Source: Roseiarcus sp963813195
GTDB lineage: Bacteria > Pseudomonadota > Alphaproteobacteria > Rhizobiales > Beijerinckiaceae
Length of the DNA stretch: 64,000 nt
Assembly: GCA_963813195.1 (NCBI GenBank)
Contig: CAWEYC010000034.1
Span: 186,001-250,000, forward strand
Direction: 5' to 3'
Program-made: the position numbers and the translations under genes
The notes under the pieces: model-generated
The model's database searches: none
Told to the model about the DNA's origin: nothing
The model's input: only the letters and a program-made list of their open reading frames with translations
Shown: one piece after another, positions 1-8,776 of the stretch
Layout of the letters: the number at the start of each line of letters is the position of its first letter
How positions within the stretch are numbered: position 1 is the stretch's first letter

Positions 1-83
1 ATAATGACGACGTAGCGAACATTGTGGCCGGTTACGCCGTGCCTTGCCTCGATTTCGTTCCGAACAACGGGTCGCTCGTCCAT
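1..83 (-). CDS. Small protein, N-terminal fragment (cut by the window edge)
   Basis: The reading frame starts at an ATG (83-81) preceded by an excellent Shine-Dalgarno sequence (GGAGGT, about 7 bases upstream) and runs off the left edge without a stop, so 27 codons are visible. The peptide begins MDERPVVRNEIEARHGVTGH. N-termini of this style (acidic start, then a GVTGHNVRYV-type segment leading into a membrane helix) occur in short one-helix membrane proteins of Hyphomicrobiales, but the helix would lie outside the window, so this is inference. No function is assigned. The ribosome-binding site is the main reason to believe the gene. Confidence 0.6.
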   Translation of the reverse strand, partial: MDERPVVRNEIEARHGVTGHNVRYVVI

Positions 84-265
84 GATCAACCTCCAGGCGC
101 CGATCATCTCAAAACGCCTCATGGCCGGAGACGTTCCGTTGAGCGCCAGCCAATTGGGCCTTGCGATGACGTGGTTGGAACGGCGCGATGGCCGCTCCCC
201 TTCAAATCAACTTCTCCAAGCGAACCGGCAATTCGCGTTGAGGGCAGCCGGGTGCCCCTCGGGCC

Positions 266-913
266 TCACGATGCCCCTTTCGCGCGCTCCGGCCTCGCTC
301 CGTCGCCGGTCAGTCGGCGTATCGCGCGCAAGTCTTCAACGAAACGGGCGTATTCGGCGAGGCGCGGCTCTTCGTCGGGGATGCGCAGAAGGTAGGATGG
401 GTGAACCGTCGTGAACACCCTGAGGCCGTTGGGAAGTTCGATCGCCTTGCCCCGGTTGGGTGCGATCGGCATCGGACGCCCCGCCAGGCTTTGCGCCGCA
501 GTGGCCCCGAGGGCGACGAGCAGCGTGGGTTCGATCACCTTGATTTCGTCGAAGAGCCAACGTCGGCAAGCGTGGATCTCGCCTGCGTTCGGCTTCATGT
601 GCAGACGCCGCTTGCCTCTCGGTGTTTGCGCGAATTTGAAGTGCTTCACGGCGTTGGTGACATAAACCCGGGACCGGTCGATGCCCGCTTCGGCGAGCGC
701 TCTGTCGAAAAGCTGCCCTGCCGGCCCGACGAAGGGCCGCCCGGCGACGTCTTCCAGGTCGCCAGGTTGCTCGCCGACAAAGAGCAACGCCGCGTCGGCC
801 GGTCCCTCGCCGAAGACCGTCTGCGTCGCCGCTGCCCACAGCGGGCACTCGCGGCAATGCGCCGCCTCCTTCCTGAGTTTTTCAAGTTGCTCGCTTGCGA
901 TCACCACGTCCAT
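266..913 (-). CDS. udgX: Uracil-DNA glycosylase, UdgX type (family 4-like)
   Basis: This 215-residue protein removes uracil from DNA or, if truly UdgX, forms a covalent adduct with the abasic product. Visible motifs are the Fe-S cysteine pair CRECPLW (residues 20-26), the active-site motif GEQPGDLED, FVGPAGQ, TNAVKHFKF, the basic loop KRRLH and VHPSYLLR near the end. The KRRxH loop supplies the histidine that UdgX uses to bond to DNA; ordinary family-4 enzymes lack it. Where family 4 has a cysteine after TNxVK, this protein has His, also as in UdgX. I chose the ATG at 913 because the family N-terminus begins there; an in-frame extension to 1033 is basic, low-complexity sequence. It lies 28 bases downstream of the cytochrome gene on the same strand. 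The assignment to UdgX is strong; the biochemical role is inferred from the family. Confidence 0.88.
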   Translation of the reverse strand: MDVVIASEQLEKLRKEAAHCRECPLWAAATQTVFGEGPADAALLFVGEQPGDLEDVAGRPFVGPAGQLFDRALAEAGIDRSRVYVTNAVKHFKFAQTPRGKRRLHMKPNAGEIHACRRWLFDEIKVIEPTLLVALGATAAQSLAGRPMPIAPNRGKAIELPNGLRVFTTVHPSYLLRIPDEEPRLAEYARFVEDLRAIRRLTGDGARPERAKGAS

Positions 914-941
914 GTTCGGGCCTTCGAGAGGTCCGCCCGGT

Positions 942-2216
942 TCAATTGATCGTCGATGGAAGTGTCGCCCGGACCCACGCGACTGCATCCCTGCCCACCG
1001 CCGGCGCCGCGCTGCCCCAGCTGTTTCGCACATAGGTCAGAACCGCCGCGATCTGCTCATCGTTGAGCCTCCGCCCGAAGGAGGGCATTGCCGGGGCGGT
1101 CGGCTCCTTCGCCGTCGCGACGCTTCGCGCGCCCTCGAGGGTGATGCGGATGAGACTCGTCGCATCAGCGGAACGTACGTTGGAGGACTCCGCGAGCGCC
1201 GGAAACAGGCTTGGAACTCCTTTGCCGTCCAGTCCGTGGCACGCCGAGCATGCATCGGCATAAATTGCGCCGCCGGCCTTCATGAGAGGCGCCGAGGCAA
1301 CGGGCTGCGTCGCCGCGCCCGCGGTCCTGGGAAGATCCTTCAAGTAAGCTGCAACCGCCTTGAGATCGGCGTCGGTCCAAAGCGAGCTCGAGTGTGAGAT
1401 TTCTTCTCCCATCGTCCCAGTTGCGGCGCTGGCGGCGTTATGACCTGTCTTTAGATACTGGACAATGTCGGCGACGCTCCACAGGCCGAGCCCACGATCA
1501 TCGTCGTTGGTTATGTCAGGAGCAAACCAGCCCTGCAAGGTAAAGCCGTGCAACGCCTGATCGTTCAAGTCCCCGCCCAGCAACGTCTTGGGCGTGTGGC
1601 AAGCGCCGCAATGCGCGATCCCCTCGATCAAATAGCCGCCGCGGTTCCACTCGCCGGACTTTGTCGTATCTGGCCTGAATTCGCCCTTCCTGAAATAAAG
1701 TACGTCCCACAACAGCATCGCGTCGCGAATGTTGAAAGGAAAAGGCAACGTGTCCGACACGACCGCGTTGCGGACCGGCGTTACGGTGTTGAGATAGGCG
1801 CGAATGGCAAGCGCGTCGTCTCTCGTCAACTTTGTATAGTAATTATAGGGCATAGAAGGATAGAGAGGCGCGCCGTTGGGCCGCTTGCCGTCCCGCAAGG
1901 CCGCGACGAACTCGTCGTCGCTCCACGCCCCGATGCCGGTTTCGTTGTCGGGAGTGATATTCGGCGCGACCATAGCGCCGAAGGGCGTCGGCACCGCTCG
2001 TCCTCCGGCGAACGGCATCCCCTGATCCGTGTGGCATCCCGCGCAATCGGCGAGAGTGGCGAGATAGCGGCCACGCTGGATTTGGGAAAAGTTCTGCGGA
2101 TCGAGCCTCGATCCGAGCCCACTGGGGACGATCCGCATCGTCGCCGCGAAAATCGCGAATCCCGCGACGCATGCGAGCACGAATACGAGAACCGCTGTCG
2201 CGAGGACCCTAAGCAT
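942..2216 (-). CDS. Triheme c-type cytochrome subunit of a GMC-type dehydrogenase
   Basis: A 424-residue membrane-anchored cytochrome c with an N-terminal hydrophobic helix (about residues 5-26) and three CXXCH haem sites at residues 58-62 (CAGCH), 203-207 (CGACH) and 323-327 (CSACH). This three-domain layout is that of the cytochrome subunit of gluconate 2-dehydrogenase and alcohol/sorbitol dehydrogenases, which passes electrons from the periplasmic flavoprotein to ubiquinone. It overlaps the end of the flavoprotein gene by 8 bases, so the two are co-transcribed and probably translationally coupled. This gene is intact although its upstream partners are frameshifted. Substrate cannot be told from the cytochrome. 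Confidence 0.9.
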   Translation of the reverse strand: MLRVLATAVLVFVLACVAGFAIFAATMRIVPSGLGSRLDPQNFSQIQRGRYLATLADCAGCHTDQGMPFAGGRAVPTPFGAMVAPNITPDNETGIGAWSDDEFVAALRDGKRPNGAPLYPSMPYNYYTKLTRDDALAIRAYLNTVTPVRNAVVSDTLPFPFNIRDAMLLWDVLYFRKGEFRPDTTKSGEWNRGGYLIEGIAHCGACHTPKTLLGGDLNDQALHGFTLQGWFAPDITNDDDRGLGLWSVADIVQYLKTGHNAASAATGTMGEEISHSSSLWTDADLKAVAAYLKDLPRTAGAATQPVASAPLMKAGGAIYADACSACHGLDGKGVPSLFPALAESSNVRSADATSLIRITLEGARSVATAKEPTAPAMPSFGRRLNDEQIAAVLTYVRNSWGSAAPAVGRDAVAWVRATLPSTIN

Positions 2217-3994
2217 GAACCAGCGGCCCCGGATTTTTCAAATACTCGTTCCGAATGGTCTCGGCCGACCAAAAGGCGAGGGCTGCAAGTGTGCCGGTCG
2301 GATTGTATCCGGCGTTCTGCGGAAACGCGCTCGCGCCCATCACGAAGAGATTGGGCACATCCCAGCTTTGTAGATAGCGGTTGAGCGCGCTCGTCGCGGG
2401 ATCGGAACCCATGATCGCGCCGCCGCAAAGATGCGTCGTCTGGTATTTCGTGATGTCGTAGGGTCCCTTGCGATATTGCTTCGTGACCTCATTGGCGCCC
2501 ATCGCCTTGATGATTTCAGCGAACTTGTCCGTGAGAAAGGCATTCTGCTTGATCTCGTTGTCATGGAAATCGATCGTTATTCGCATCAAGGGGCGCCCGA
2601 ATCGATCCTTGTAGGTCGGGTCCAGGTCGAGATAGACATCGCGATAGCTGTAGAAGCTGCCATGGACCCCGGTGCCTGGCGTGACGGTCGACAGGTAATT
2701 GTCGCGGACGGCCGCCTTCCATGCGGCGCCCCAGCGCGGCGTATTCGCCGGCGCTTGCGTGGTCTCGATCGGGCGACCGTTCGTCTGCACCTGTCCCATG
2801 TACCCGCCGCCGACGAATCCATGCGGACCATGATCGAAATTGTCCCCGTTGAACTCGTCGATGCACATCCCGATCGAGCCCGACGCGATGAAGGGATTGA
2901 AGTTGAACTTGTCCTTGTCGAAGAAGCCGACCGCATCGGAGATGGTCTGATGGGTGAAATTGCGGCCGACCACGCCCTGGTTGGCGACCGGATCATACGG
3001 CCTGCCGACGCCCGACAAGAGCAGAAGTTGGACGTTGAACACGGTGTAAGCCGCGAGGATCACCAGATCGGCCGGTTGCTCCCACTCTTCGCCGCTCGCG
3101 TCGACGAACGTGACGCCGGTCGCGCGTTTGCCGGAGCGGTCGAGATTGATGCGCGTGACCTCGCATTCCGTACGCGCGCTGAAATTCGACTTGCGAACAA
3201 GTACCGGCAAGATGGTCGTCTGCGGACTGGCCTTCGAATAATTGCCGCAACCGAACCATTCGCAGAAGCCGCAATAGGTGCAGGGGCCGAGCCGGACGCC
3301 GAGCGGATTCATGTACGCCTGCGACATGTTTCCCGACGGTTGCGGGAACGGCTTGTAGCCGAGTTCGCGCGCCGCTTTCGCGAGAATCGCATGACTGAAG
3401 GGTTGCGCTTGCGGCGGATTGGGATAGGGCCGAGAGCGCGGACCTTCGAACGGATTGCCGCCCTCCTGAATGTTGCCCTTCAGGTTCCCCGCAGCGCCCG
3501 AAGTGCCGCGCGAGATATCTCGAACTGGTAGTATGCCGTTCGATTTCGTCGTGGGTGACGCCCCGGTCCTGGATTGTCATGTCCTGCGGTACGAAGCGGG
3601 CCGTCACGCTGCGTCAGGTGCGTCCTCAGCACGAAATCGGAAAGACAGGAAGCGCCAGGTTTCCGCGTTCCAGTGAACACCGGCGCCGCCGACGCCATTG
3701 GCCGGCATGAAGGCGCCCCACTCCGGATGGGCAGCGCGGTTTGCTCTGGGTGTTGCGAAAGGTGAGGGTCGCTCTGCGCCGGTCGCACGAAAAGGTCATG
3801 GCGGATCCGGTAGCGCAATTCGTCTTGTGCGTAGCTCGGCGGGAAATGGTGAGCGGCGTCACGCCATGGTCCGCGTTCGACAACGATGACGTCGAGGCCT
3901 TCGTCGGTCAGTTCTTGGCCAGGATGGACCCGGTCCATCCGAGGCCGACGATGACGACGTCCTTTGCTGGCAATTTGCGAGCGATGGCGCTCAC
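2209..3994 (-). pseudogene. GMC oxidoreductase, flavoprotein subunit (gluconate 2-dehydrogenase-like), multiply frameshifted 5' half
   Basis: The C-terminal 372 codons (3327-2209) read intact. They contain a cysteine cluster CTYCGFCEWFGC and the GMC C-terminal signature with the catalytic His (TTHLCGG) and Asn (NAGYNPTGT). Upstream, the expected N-terminus is present but split over several frames. A GTG at 3994 starts a segment with the FAD-binding motif VVIVGLGWTGS; a missing G near 3915 breaks it, and the sequence resumes with LTDEGLDVIVVERGPW. Further segments (LTFRNTQ, SDFVLRTHLTQR, VPQDMTIQD, VTHDEIE) lie in alternating frames between 3850 and 3330. At least four indels are needed. It starts 12 bases after the subunit-3 stop and overlaps the cytochrome gene. 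It is either a decaying gene or a stretch of poor consensus; the intact downstream half and cytochrome favour the latter. Confidence 0.8.
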
Positions 3995-4006
3995 CTCAGC
4001 TCTTGC

Positions 4007-4759
4007 TCAGGGTTCCATCCCGGACGACCACGAGATGCTGATCGGCGGCAGTGGATAGCGCTCGTTGTGGCGGAGTACCCAGTCGCGGTAGTCATAGCGG
4101 GCACCGGGGAAGCCAATCATCCTCCACGAGCCGTGTCCGGTTGCCGCCGTAGATCGGATCGACGAAGAATCCCTGTTGGACGTCGAAAGGACAGCTCGAA
4201 GAACTGTTGGCCGTCGACTCCCTCAAGCTTCGCTTCGCCCTTTTCCAGACCGGCGATGACGTTGTCCTTGGCTGTATCGGGGAGACCGACAAAGGGGCGG
4301 TCGCCCTGCGTCTTTCGACAGGAACTTGGTCGAGCGCGGCCAAGCCCTTTCGGTATTGCGCCGCCGGCCCGGCTTCGTCCTGGGGACCTTGGCTCTTGAA
4401 GCCTTTCAGGAAAGGCGGCTGGACATAGAGGCCCGACTGGTGGCCTTATGGCCCGCGTGTTGGCGGTCGATGAAAACCGCGCACCCAGCATGCTCGCCGC
4501 CGGGCGTCTGCGGGTCGGGAGGGATAAGTCGGTCCGCCAGCGCCTCGACCATCGCGCCTTCGGCCGGGGTAAAAAACACCCACGGGCCCAGCCGAAAGGG
4601 CGGGGGGGGGATCGCCCGCATAAGGCTGCCGGGCAGGGCGCCGGCGATGGTCTCGGCCCGCGCGGCGACCCGCTCGCCGAAGAACGCGGCGGCTGATGCG
4701 AGGATTGCTCGGCGATCGATGCGCAGCACGCGGAAATCCCAATTGTCGGTCAGCTTCAT
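4007..4759 (-). pseudogene. Gluconate 2-dehydrogenase subunit 3-like protein, frameshifted
   Basis: The N-terminal part starts at an ATG at 4759 (MKLTDNWDFRVLRIDRR) and includes FFTPAEGAMVEALADRLIPP, typical of the small gamma subunit of periplasmic GMC dehydrogenases. The remainder continues in other frames: GHQSGLYVQPPFLKGFKS, then DTAKDNVIAGLEKGEAKLEG, then QQGFFVDPIYGGNR, then GARYDYRDWVLRHNERYPLP, ending at a TGA at 4007-4009. Two or more single-base indels are required. An eight-G run at about 4602-4609 lies inside it and is an obvious place for a length error. The order subunit 3, flavoprotein, cytochrome is the normal operon order. The subunit assists export and maturation of the flavoprotein; it has no catalytic residues to check. 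Confidence 0.75.
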
Positions 4760-4812
4760 CCCTTTGTTCGAAGTAGCTCAGGGCTATTTCGGCGGACGTC
4801 TTCATCGCGCCC

Positions 4813-5140
4813 TCACGGGCCGCCGCGATGCCCTGCGAATGAGCGAGAGCGAACGTCAGTCCTCGCGCCGAATTCTTGTCGAAGCTTGTCTTGGCCGCCT
4901 CGAGCGTCCGCTTCCGCCGGATTGGCAAATTCCGGCCCGCCCGATTGATATAGAATGTCGGCATCGACATCGCCGCGCGGAACGGGCTTGATTTTTTGCG
5001 ATGACTGAACTCGGCGGACCGCTTGAGCGATTTCGCGATCTCAGAGGCGTTCCCGTCCGTGAAAATCCGGGCTCGATGTCGAGCGCGTCGGAATGCTCGG
5101 TGACCTCTCCCGACCATTTCCGTCGTCCGTCCTCGTCCGC
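4813..5140 (-). pseudogene. DUF3175 family small protein, frameshifted
   Basis: Three fragments in different frames line up as one DUF3175 protein: RKWSGEVTEHSDALDIEPG (near 5118-5062), then SEIAKSLKRSAEFSHRKKSS and MSMPTFYINRAGRNLP, then DKLRQEFGAR ending at a TGA at 4813-4815. At both junctions one missing base restores the frame; one of them (GCCAAG followed by ACAAG) is best explained by loss of a G from a GG pair. The family is of unknown function, about 100 residues long, rich in basic residues and common in Hyphomicrobiales. The 5' end is uncertain because no convincing start is visible. It lies upstream of, and in line with, the damaged dehydrogenase operon. The family call comes from remembered consensus features. 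Confidence 0.6.
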
Positions 5141-5539
5141 CTTTTGAGCCCCCGCAGAAGGTCGCCGCTGAGGGAAGCGCAACGCCGCGCGATACAGCGG
5201 CCCGGCGCTAAACGGCCACGCGGCAAAAGAGTTCCAGCCGCCGCCGCTTTTTTCGGCCGCCGCTCCCTCCCACGTTTCGGAGAATTCGTGGCGGCGGCGC
5301 CGTCCGTCGTAGCGGAAGAAATCCAATTCTGGGAAAGCCGCTTCGGCGCACATCGATGCCTTTGCGACGTCATGTTATTGTCAAATCGACCAGCCATTAA
5401 TGCGTTGTTGTTGCCAGCGGCTTGGCGCCCGATGCAATTCCAGCGCCAAGAATGCGCCCACGCGGCGTGTCAGTTCGGCGGCCCGGTATATTGCTCCAAC
5501 CGTCAACCTTCGATATGCTGTTCGCAGAGTAGGGGGCGT
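5141..5539. other. About 400 bases without a convincing gene
   Basis: Open frames exist on both strands but are arginine- and alanine-rich and show no recognisable motifs. On the minus strand a stretch reading SGGGWNSFAAWPFS might be the extended N-terminus or a neighbour of the damaged DUF3175 gene, but nothing supports that. Indel errors like those next door could hide a gene here. Confidence 0.4.
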
Positions 5540-5773
5540 ATGATGGAAGTTCGCAACCTTCGGCCAGACGAAACGCAGCCCAGCGGACCCGCCTGGGTGC
5601 TGATCGAGAAAATTGGCGACAAATACGCCGTTCGCGGCCAGGCAAATCATAAGGCGGTCGACGCCTCTTTCGCACCATCCGACTTCGACACTGCGGAGGT
5701 GGCGATAAAGGCGTCTGTGGCATGGGCCGACCTTCTCGGAATCCCGCTGCTCTACGTGAAAGACGGCCAGTAG
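5540..5773 (+). CDS. Hypothetical 77-residue protein
   Basis: A short gene starting MMEVRNLRPDETQPSGPAWV and ending LGIPLLYVKDGQ. It begins with two consecutive ATGs (5540 and 5543) behind a purine-rich GTAGGGGG element, a reasonable ribosome-binding site. The composition is balanced (acidic, aliphatic and aromatic residues), unlike the arginine-rich shadow frames around it, which is the main support. There is no signal peptide, membrane helix or cysteine. The pattern LIEKIGDKYAV...AEVAIKASVAWADLLGI suggests a small alpha/beta fold. It stands alone, convergent with the PRC-barrel gene. Function is unknown. Confidence 0.6.
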   Translation: MMEVRNLRPDETQPSGPAWVLIEKIGDKYAVRGQANHKAVDASFAPSDFDTAEVAIKASVAWADLLGIPLLYVKDGQ

Positions 5774-5849
5774 GAAGCGAGCGCCCGAAACAGCACGGCG
5801 CAAAGCTCCGCCACGCCCAGGCGATCCCGGCTTCCTCGTCGTCAGGCCA

Positions 5850-6224
5850 TCACCACATCGAGCCCCAGTAGGGATTGACGCCGTAAAAGTCGTGGATCTT
5901 GGTTTCGAAGTCCCGATCGCCCCAGGCCGGAGCGCTTCCTGCAGGGTAAGCCGGCGCTCCCTCCAATTCTCTCCGGTCGAGGTTGACGACGTAGCCGCCC
6001 TTGTTCCTGTCGTATTTCAGCACCGACCAGGGCAGGGGATGATAACTATTTCCGATCCCCAGAAAGCCGCCAAAAGACATGATGGCATAGGCGACGTTTC
6101 CTGACTTCTTGTCGATCATCACATCGTGAATGGAGCCAAGGCTTTCGCCGGAATTGTTGTAGACCGGAGTGTCTTGAACCTTGTTGGCCGCAATCAGCGA
6201 GGAAGTTTCTCTAACGGTGTCCAT
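5850..6224 (-). CDS. PRC-barrel domain protein
   Basis: A 124-residue protein with a PRC-barrel core: NKVQDTPVYNNSGESLGSI, then DVMIDKKSGNVAYAIMSFGG (about residues 14-54), followed by PLPWSVLKYD and a C-terminal tail HDFYGVNPYWGSMW. Stand-alone PRC-barrel proteins of this length are common in Hyphomicrobiales and are often linked to stress responses, but their ligands are mostly unknown. The ATG at 6224 has an AGGGAGA ribosome-binding site. An IS256 element inserted about 120 bases upstream on the same strand, probably between the gene and its native promoter. Expression may now depend on readthrough or a promoter near the element end (inference). Confidence 0.85.
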   Translation of the reverse strand: MDTVRETSSLIAANKVQDTPVYNNSGESLGSIHDVMIDKKSGNVAYAIMSFGGFLGIGNSYHPLPWSVLKYDRNKGGYVVNLDRRELEGAPAYPAGSAPAWGDRDFETKIHDFYGVNPYWGSMW

Positions 6225-6344
6225 TGATGTCTCCCTAAAGTGGTGGTCGCCGACGATCGCCCAAAGGGTTGCGCAATTCCGCGCTTGCCGCCCTTCAGGC
6301 GGCGAGCGCAGAGAAAAGGGACTGTCGAGTTCAGCGCGCGCGTC

Positions 6345-6352
6345 GCCGGCCG
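6345..6352. repeat. Target-site duplication, left copy (8 bp)
   Basis: GCCGGCCG directly flanks the left end of the IS element and is repeated exactly at 7768-7775 on the other side. Eight bases is a normal duplication size for IS256-family elements. The word is GC-rich and palindromic, so chance identity is less unlikely than usual, but it abuts both inverted repeats precisely. Confidence 0.85.
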
Positions 6353-6381
6353 GGTCCCGTCGCGACTTGTGTTGGAATTGG
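6353..6381 (+). repeat. Left terminal inverted repeat of the IS256 element
   Basis: The sequence reads GGTCCCGTCGCG, six unmatched bases, then GTTGGAATTGG. The reverse complement of 7739-7767 has the same two blocks at the same spacing, so 23 of 29 positions match. Confidence 0.92.
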
Positions 6382-6415
6382 CTGACGCGTCTTCGGGCGA
6401 CATGAGGCTATCCGA

Positions 6416-7668
6416 TCATGCGGCGAGGTCAATGATCTGATCGTCGGGCTTTTCGGCGAGGCTGCGCCATCCGTCGACCTTGCGCATGGTGATTTGCCCG
6501 GAGGCGAGCAGCGCCCAGAACAGCATGGCGGCGGTCTCTGCGCAGGGCAGCACGGTCTGGGTCTTGATCCGGCGCTTGAACTCTTCGTGCAATCGCTCAA
6601 TGGCGTTCGAGGTTCGGATCGATTTCCATTGGCTCGGCGGGAAGCGCGTGAAGGTGAAGAGCTTGTCGCCGGCTTCCTCCAGGCTGTCGGCGACGGCGCG
6701 GCATTTGCAGCCCATTCGCGGACGAAGGCCTTGCGCCTCTCTTCGACCTCCGGCTTCGTCTGGGCGTAGATCATATCTTTGTAGTCGTTCGAGATTTCCT
6801 CGTGCAGCCGCTCGGGCGCATGGGCGAGCAGATTGCGATGCTTGTGCACCGTGCAACGTTGGACAGGCATGTCGGGCCACAGCGCCGCCAGCGCCTTTTC
6901 GAGGCCCGGCGCGCCGTCGACGACGACCAGCTCCGGCCTCGGCAATCCGCGCCGGACCAGATCGTCGAGCAGCGCGCGCCAGGCCGCCTCGCTCTCCCCG
7001 CCCATGCTCTTGATCGCCAGCAGCACCTTCTGGCCGTCGCAGCGCACGCCGAGCGCGACGAGCAACGAGATCGAGGTCGCCTTGCTGTCGAGCCGAACGC
7101 GCGCGACCGTGCCGTCGAGGATCAGCCGGACGATCGGCTCCTCGGCGAGCGAACGCGCGTTCCAGGCATCCCAATCGCCCTTCACCTTGCGCCAAGTCCG
7201 GCTGACCACGTCCTTGCCGACCGGCCCGGCGAAGACCGCGTTCAACGCGCGCCGCACCCGGCGGGTGTTGGTTCCCGAGAGATAGGCCCCGGCGATCAAG
7301 GCGTCGGCGGCCCGGGTGCGCCGCTGATAGGCGCGAAGCGAACCGCTCCGCCATTCGCGCGTCTTGCCGTCCTCGCCTTCCAGACGGGCGCGCGGCACGG
7401 CGATCCGCGTCTTGCCGAACGTCCCCGTCAACGTCCGTTCCCGATGCCCGTGGCGCACGCCCACGACCGACGGCGCCGCCTCGTCCTCGCCCGGCTTGCG
7501 CCGACCGTAGCGCGGACGCGACAACGCCTCGCTCAGTTCCGCCTCCAGCATCGTCTCGATAAAGCCGCGCACGCGAGCGCGGACCCCGTCCTCGATCGCG
7601 TCGAACCAATCATCGAAAAGCAAAGCCTCCGCGGCGACAGCCGCCTCCTTCGTGGTATCCTTCGTCAT
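6416..7668 (-). pseudogene. IS256-family (mutator-type) transposase with one frameshift
   Basis: Codons from the ATG at 7668 encode a mutator-type DDE transposase: RPRYGRRKPGE, the DDE aspartates in RLILDGTVARV and VVVDGAPGLEKAL, and the zinc-finger-like CTVHKHRNLL. Near 6710 the frame breaks. The correct continuation (CRAVADSLEEAGDKLFTF, then TSNAIERLHEEFKRR with the catalytic Glu region) lies in a neighbouring frame and ends at 6416. The fused product would be about 417 residues, normal for the family. One base gained or lost within the GGGCTGCAAATG stretch explains it. IS256 transposases do not normally need programmed frameshifting, so this is a mutation or a sequence error. Confidence 0.88.
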
Positions 7669-7738
7669 GGCGTGGTCTCCATTCCAGCGCGCTAACGCCG
7701 AAATCAGTTGGGTTGAACAACCCGGAGACTACGCCAAC

Positions 7739-7767
7739 CCAATTCCAACCACCTCCGCGACGGGACC
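7739..7767 (-). repeat. Right terminal inverted repeat of the IS256 element
   Basis: Read on the minus strand it begins GGTCCCGTCGCG and ends GTTGGAATTGG, matching the left repeat in 23 of 29 positions. It lies 70 bases upstream of the transposase start and is followed outward by the second copy of the 8-bp duplication at 7768-7775. Confidence 0.92.
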
Positions 7768-8239
7768 GCCGGCCGCTTCGCTGGCGCACATGCCAACACT
7801 AGCGCTGGCCGCGCTGCGGCCGACTTCCGACGCTTCTCCGGATCCTTCGCGAAACCGCGACGCTCTGACTGCCCGTGGGAGCCGACGCATATTGTGTCGC
7901 CATTGTCCTTCTCCGTTCAATTTCACGCGTCGATCCCACGTGCGAAAGAACGCCGAATGTTCGTCGTTCGCTATCCTAACCGTCGTAATCGATTGAGGTT
8001 CCCCGAATAGCTTCCGCGGCCGAATTTCAAAGAAGGGCTGCCCTGGGAACTGAACGAGCGTTCAAGAGATCAGCCGTTGTGCGGCAGCGATCGTTTCTCG
8101 GCTGCAGCGCCGCAAAAAATCTGCGGCTCGACTACGGCGAACAAACCTATCTCGGCCCTGACAATATCAAGGACAAACCTCGCGCTGGGGCATTCGAACG
8201 CCGCACACGCTGCAACGTCGGCGCACTGAACGCTCCAAC
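7768..8239. other. Intergenic region right of the IS element
   Basis: It begins with the right copy of the 8-bp duplication. No convincing gene is seen on either strand. An in-frame open stretch from 7926 towards the IS would, with the element removed, run without a stop into the PRC-barrel gene. It is arginine- and alanine-rich and has no family motif, so I do not call it a gene. Confidence 0.5.
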
Positions 8240-8776
8240 TCAAGGCGCCCTGGGGACGAGATAGACGTCTCTAGCGTAGTTCAACAGCAGGGCGTAGTTG
8301 CCGGCAAGATTTTCGACGATCTGGGCGAGATCGTCGAGCGTGTATTCAACCCGGTCTACCGCGTCCTCGACATACGCGGCCGGGGTCACGGAATCGCCAT
8401 GCGAGGGCCTCACGCTCGGGGGAATGCGGAGAATCCAGTTCGGTTGCACGCCGGTCGCGGAGACCCCTGCCTTCCAGGCGGAATGGCCGATGTTATTGAG
8501 CAACGGCGTCAATTTCTCGGGTATGAGAAGATGACCACGGATACGGTCGAATTGATCCATGGGCACGGGGCGGTGCCGAAGCAGGTCGAGCAGAACCCGC
8601 CGCTTGGCCGCGAAGTCGAGGCCACGGGTCAGCAACATGACCGCGGCCGCGTCGGATCCGGCGACGGTGGCCATGACGTCTTGCATCAGCAATTCGTAAC
8701 GTGCGAACCACTGTACGATCGTTCCGAAGAGCTCCAAATGACGAGGGGTGAGGCAGTCCAGGGTCGTGTTGTTCAT
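8240..8776 (-). CDS. Hypothetical 178-residue protein
   Basis: I do not recognise a family. The ATG at 8776 follows a GGAGGG ribosome-binding site about 12 bases upstream, and the protein starts MNNTTLDCLTPRHLELFGTI. It looks helical and soluble: WFARYELLMQDVMATVAG, LTRGLDFAAKRRVLLDLL and a C-terminal DDLAQIVENLAGNYALLLNY. A longer in-frame start at 8899 would add an arginine/proline-rich stretch that looks non-coding. The pattern of a helical bundle with an N-terminal FGTIVQWFARYE segment resembles small uncharacterised proteins that respond to stress or phage, but that is only an impression. It is divergent from the DUF6481 gene at 9000. Confidence 0.65.
   Translation of the reverse strand: MNNTTLDCLTPRHLELFGTIVQWFARYELLMQDVMATVAGSDAAAVMLLTRGLDFAAKRRVLLDLLRHRPVPMDQFDRIRGHLLIPEKLTPLLNNIGHSAWKAGVSATGVQPNWILRIPPSVRPSHGDSVTPAAYVEDAVDRVEYTLDDLAQIVENLAGNYALLLNYARDVYLVPRAP

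Larger units (their letters stand above)
6353..7767 (-). mobile_element. IS256-family insertion sequence, 1415 bp
   Basis: This is a complete element by its ends. Inverted repeats of 29 bp lie at 6353-6381 and 7739-7767, flanked by an exact 8-bp duplication (6345-6352 and 7768-7775). A single mutator-type transposase gene fills it on the minus strand. The intact ends and perfect duplication suggest a relatively recent insertion. The transposase carries one frameshift, so the copy is either inactive or misread at one base. Confidence 0.93.

Noticed and set aside
3470..4058. Several plus-strand frames over the damaged flavoprotein region
   Set aside because: They run antisense to identifiable GMC fragments and have no motifs of their own.
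6416..7668. Programmed frameshifting in the IS transposase
   Set aside because: IS256-family transposases are made from one frame. The break lies far downstream, and there is no slippery A-rich heptamer at the junction.
7768..7926. N-terminal extension of the PRC-barrel gene before IS insertion
   Set aside because: The reconstructed empty site is open through to the gene, but the extension is Arg/Ala-rich and the ATG at 6224 has a good AGGGAGA site, so the short start is preferred.
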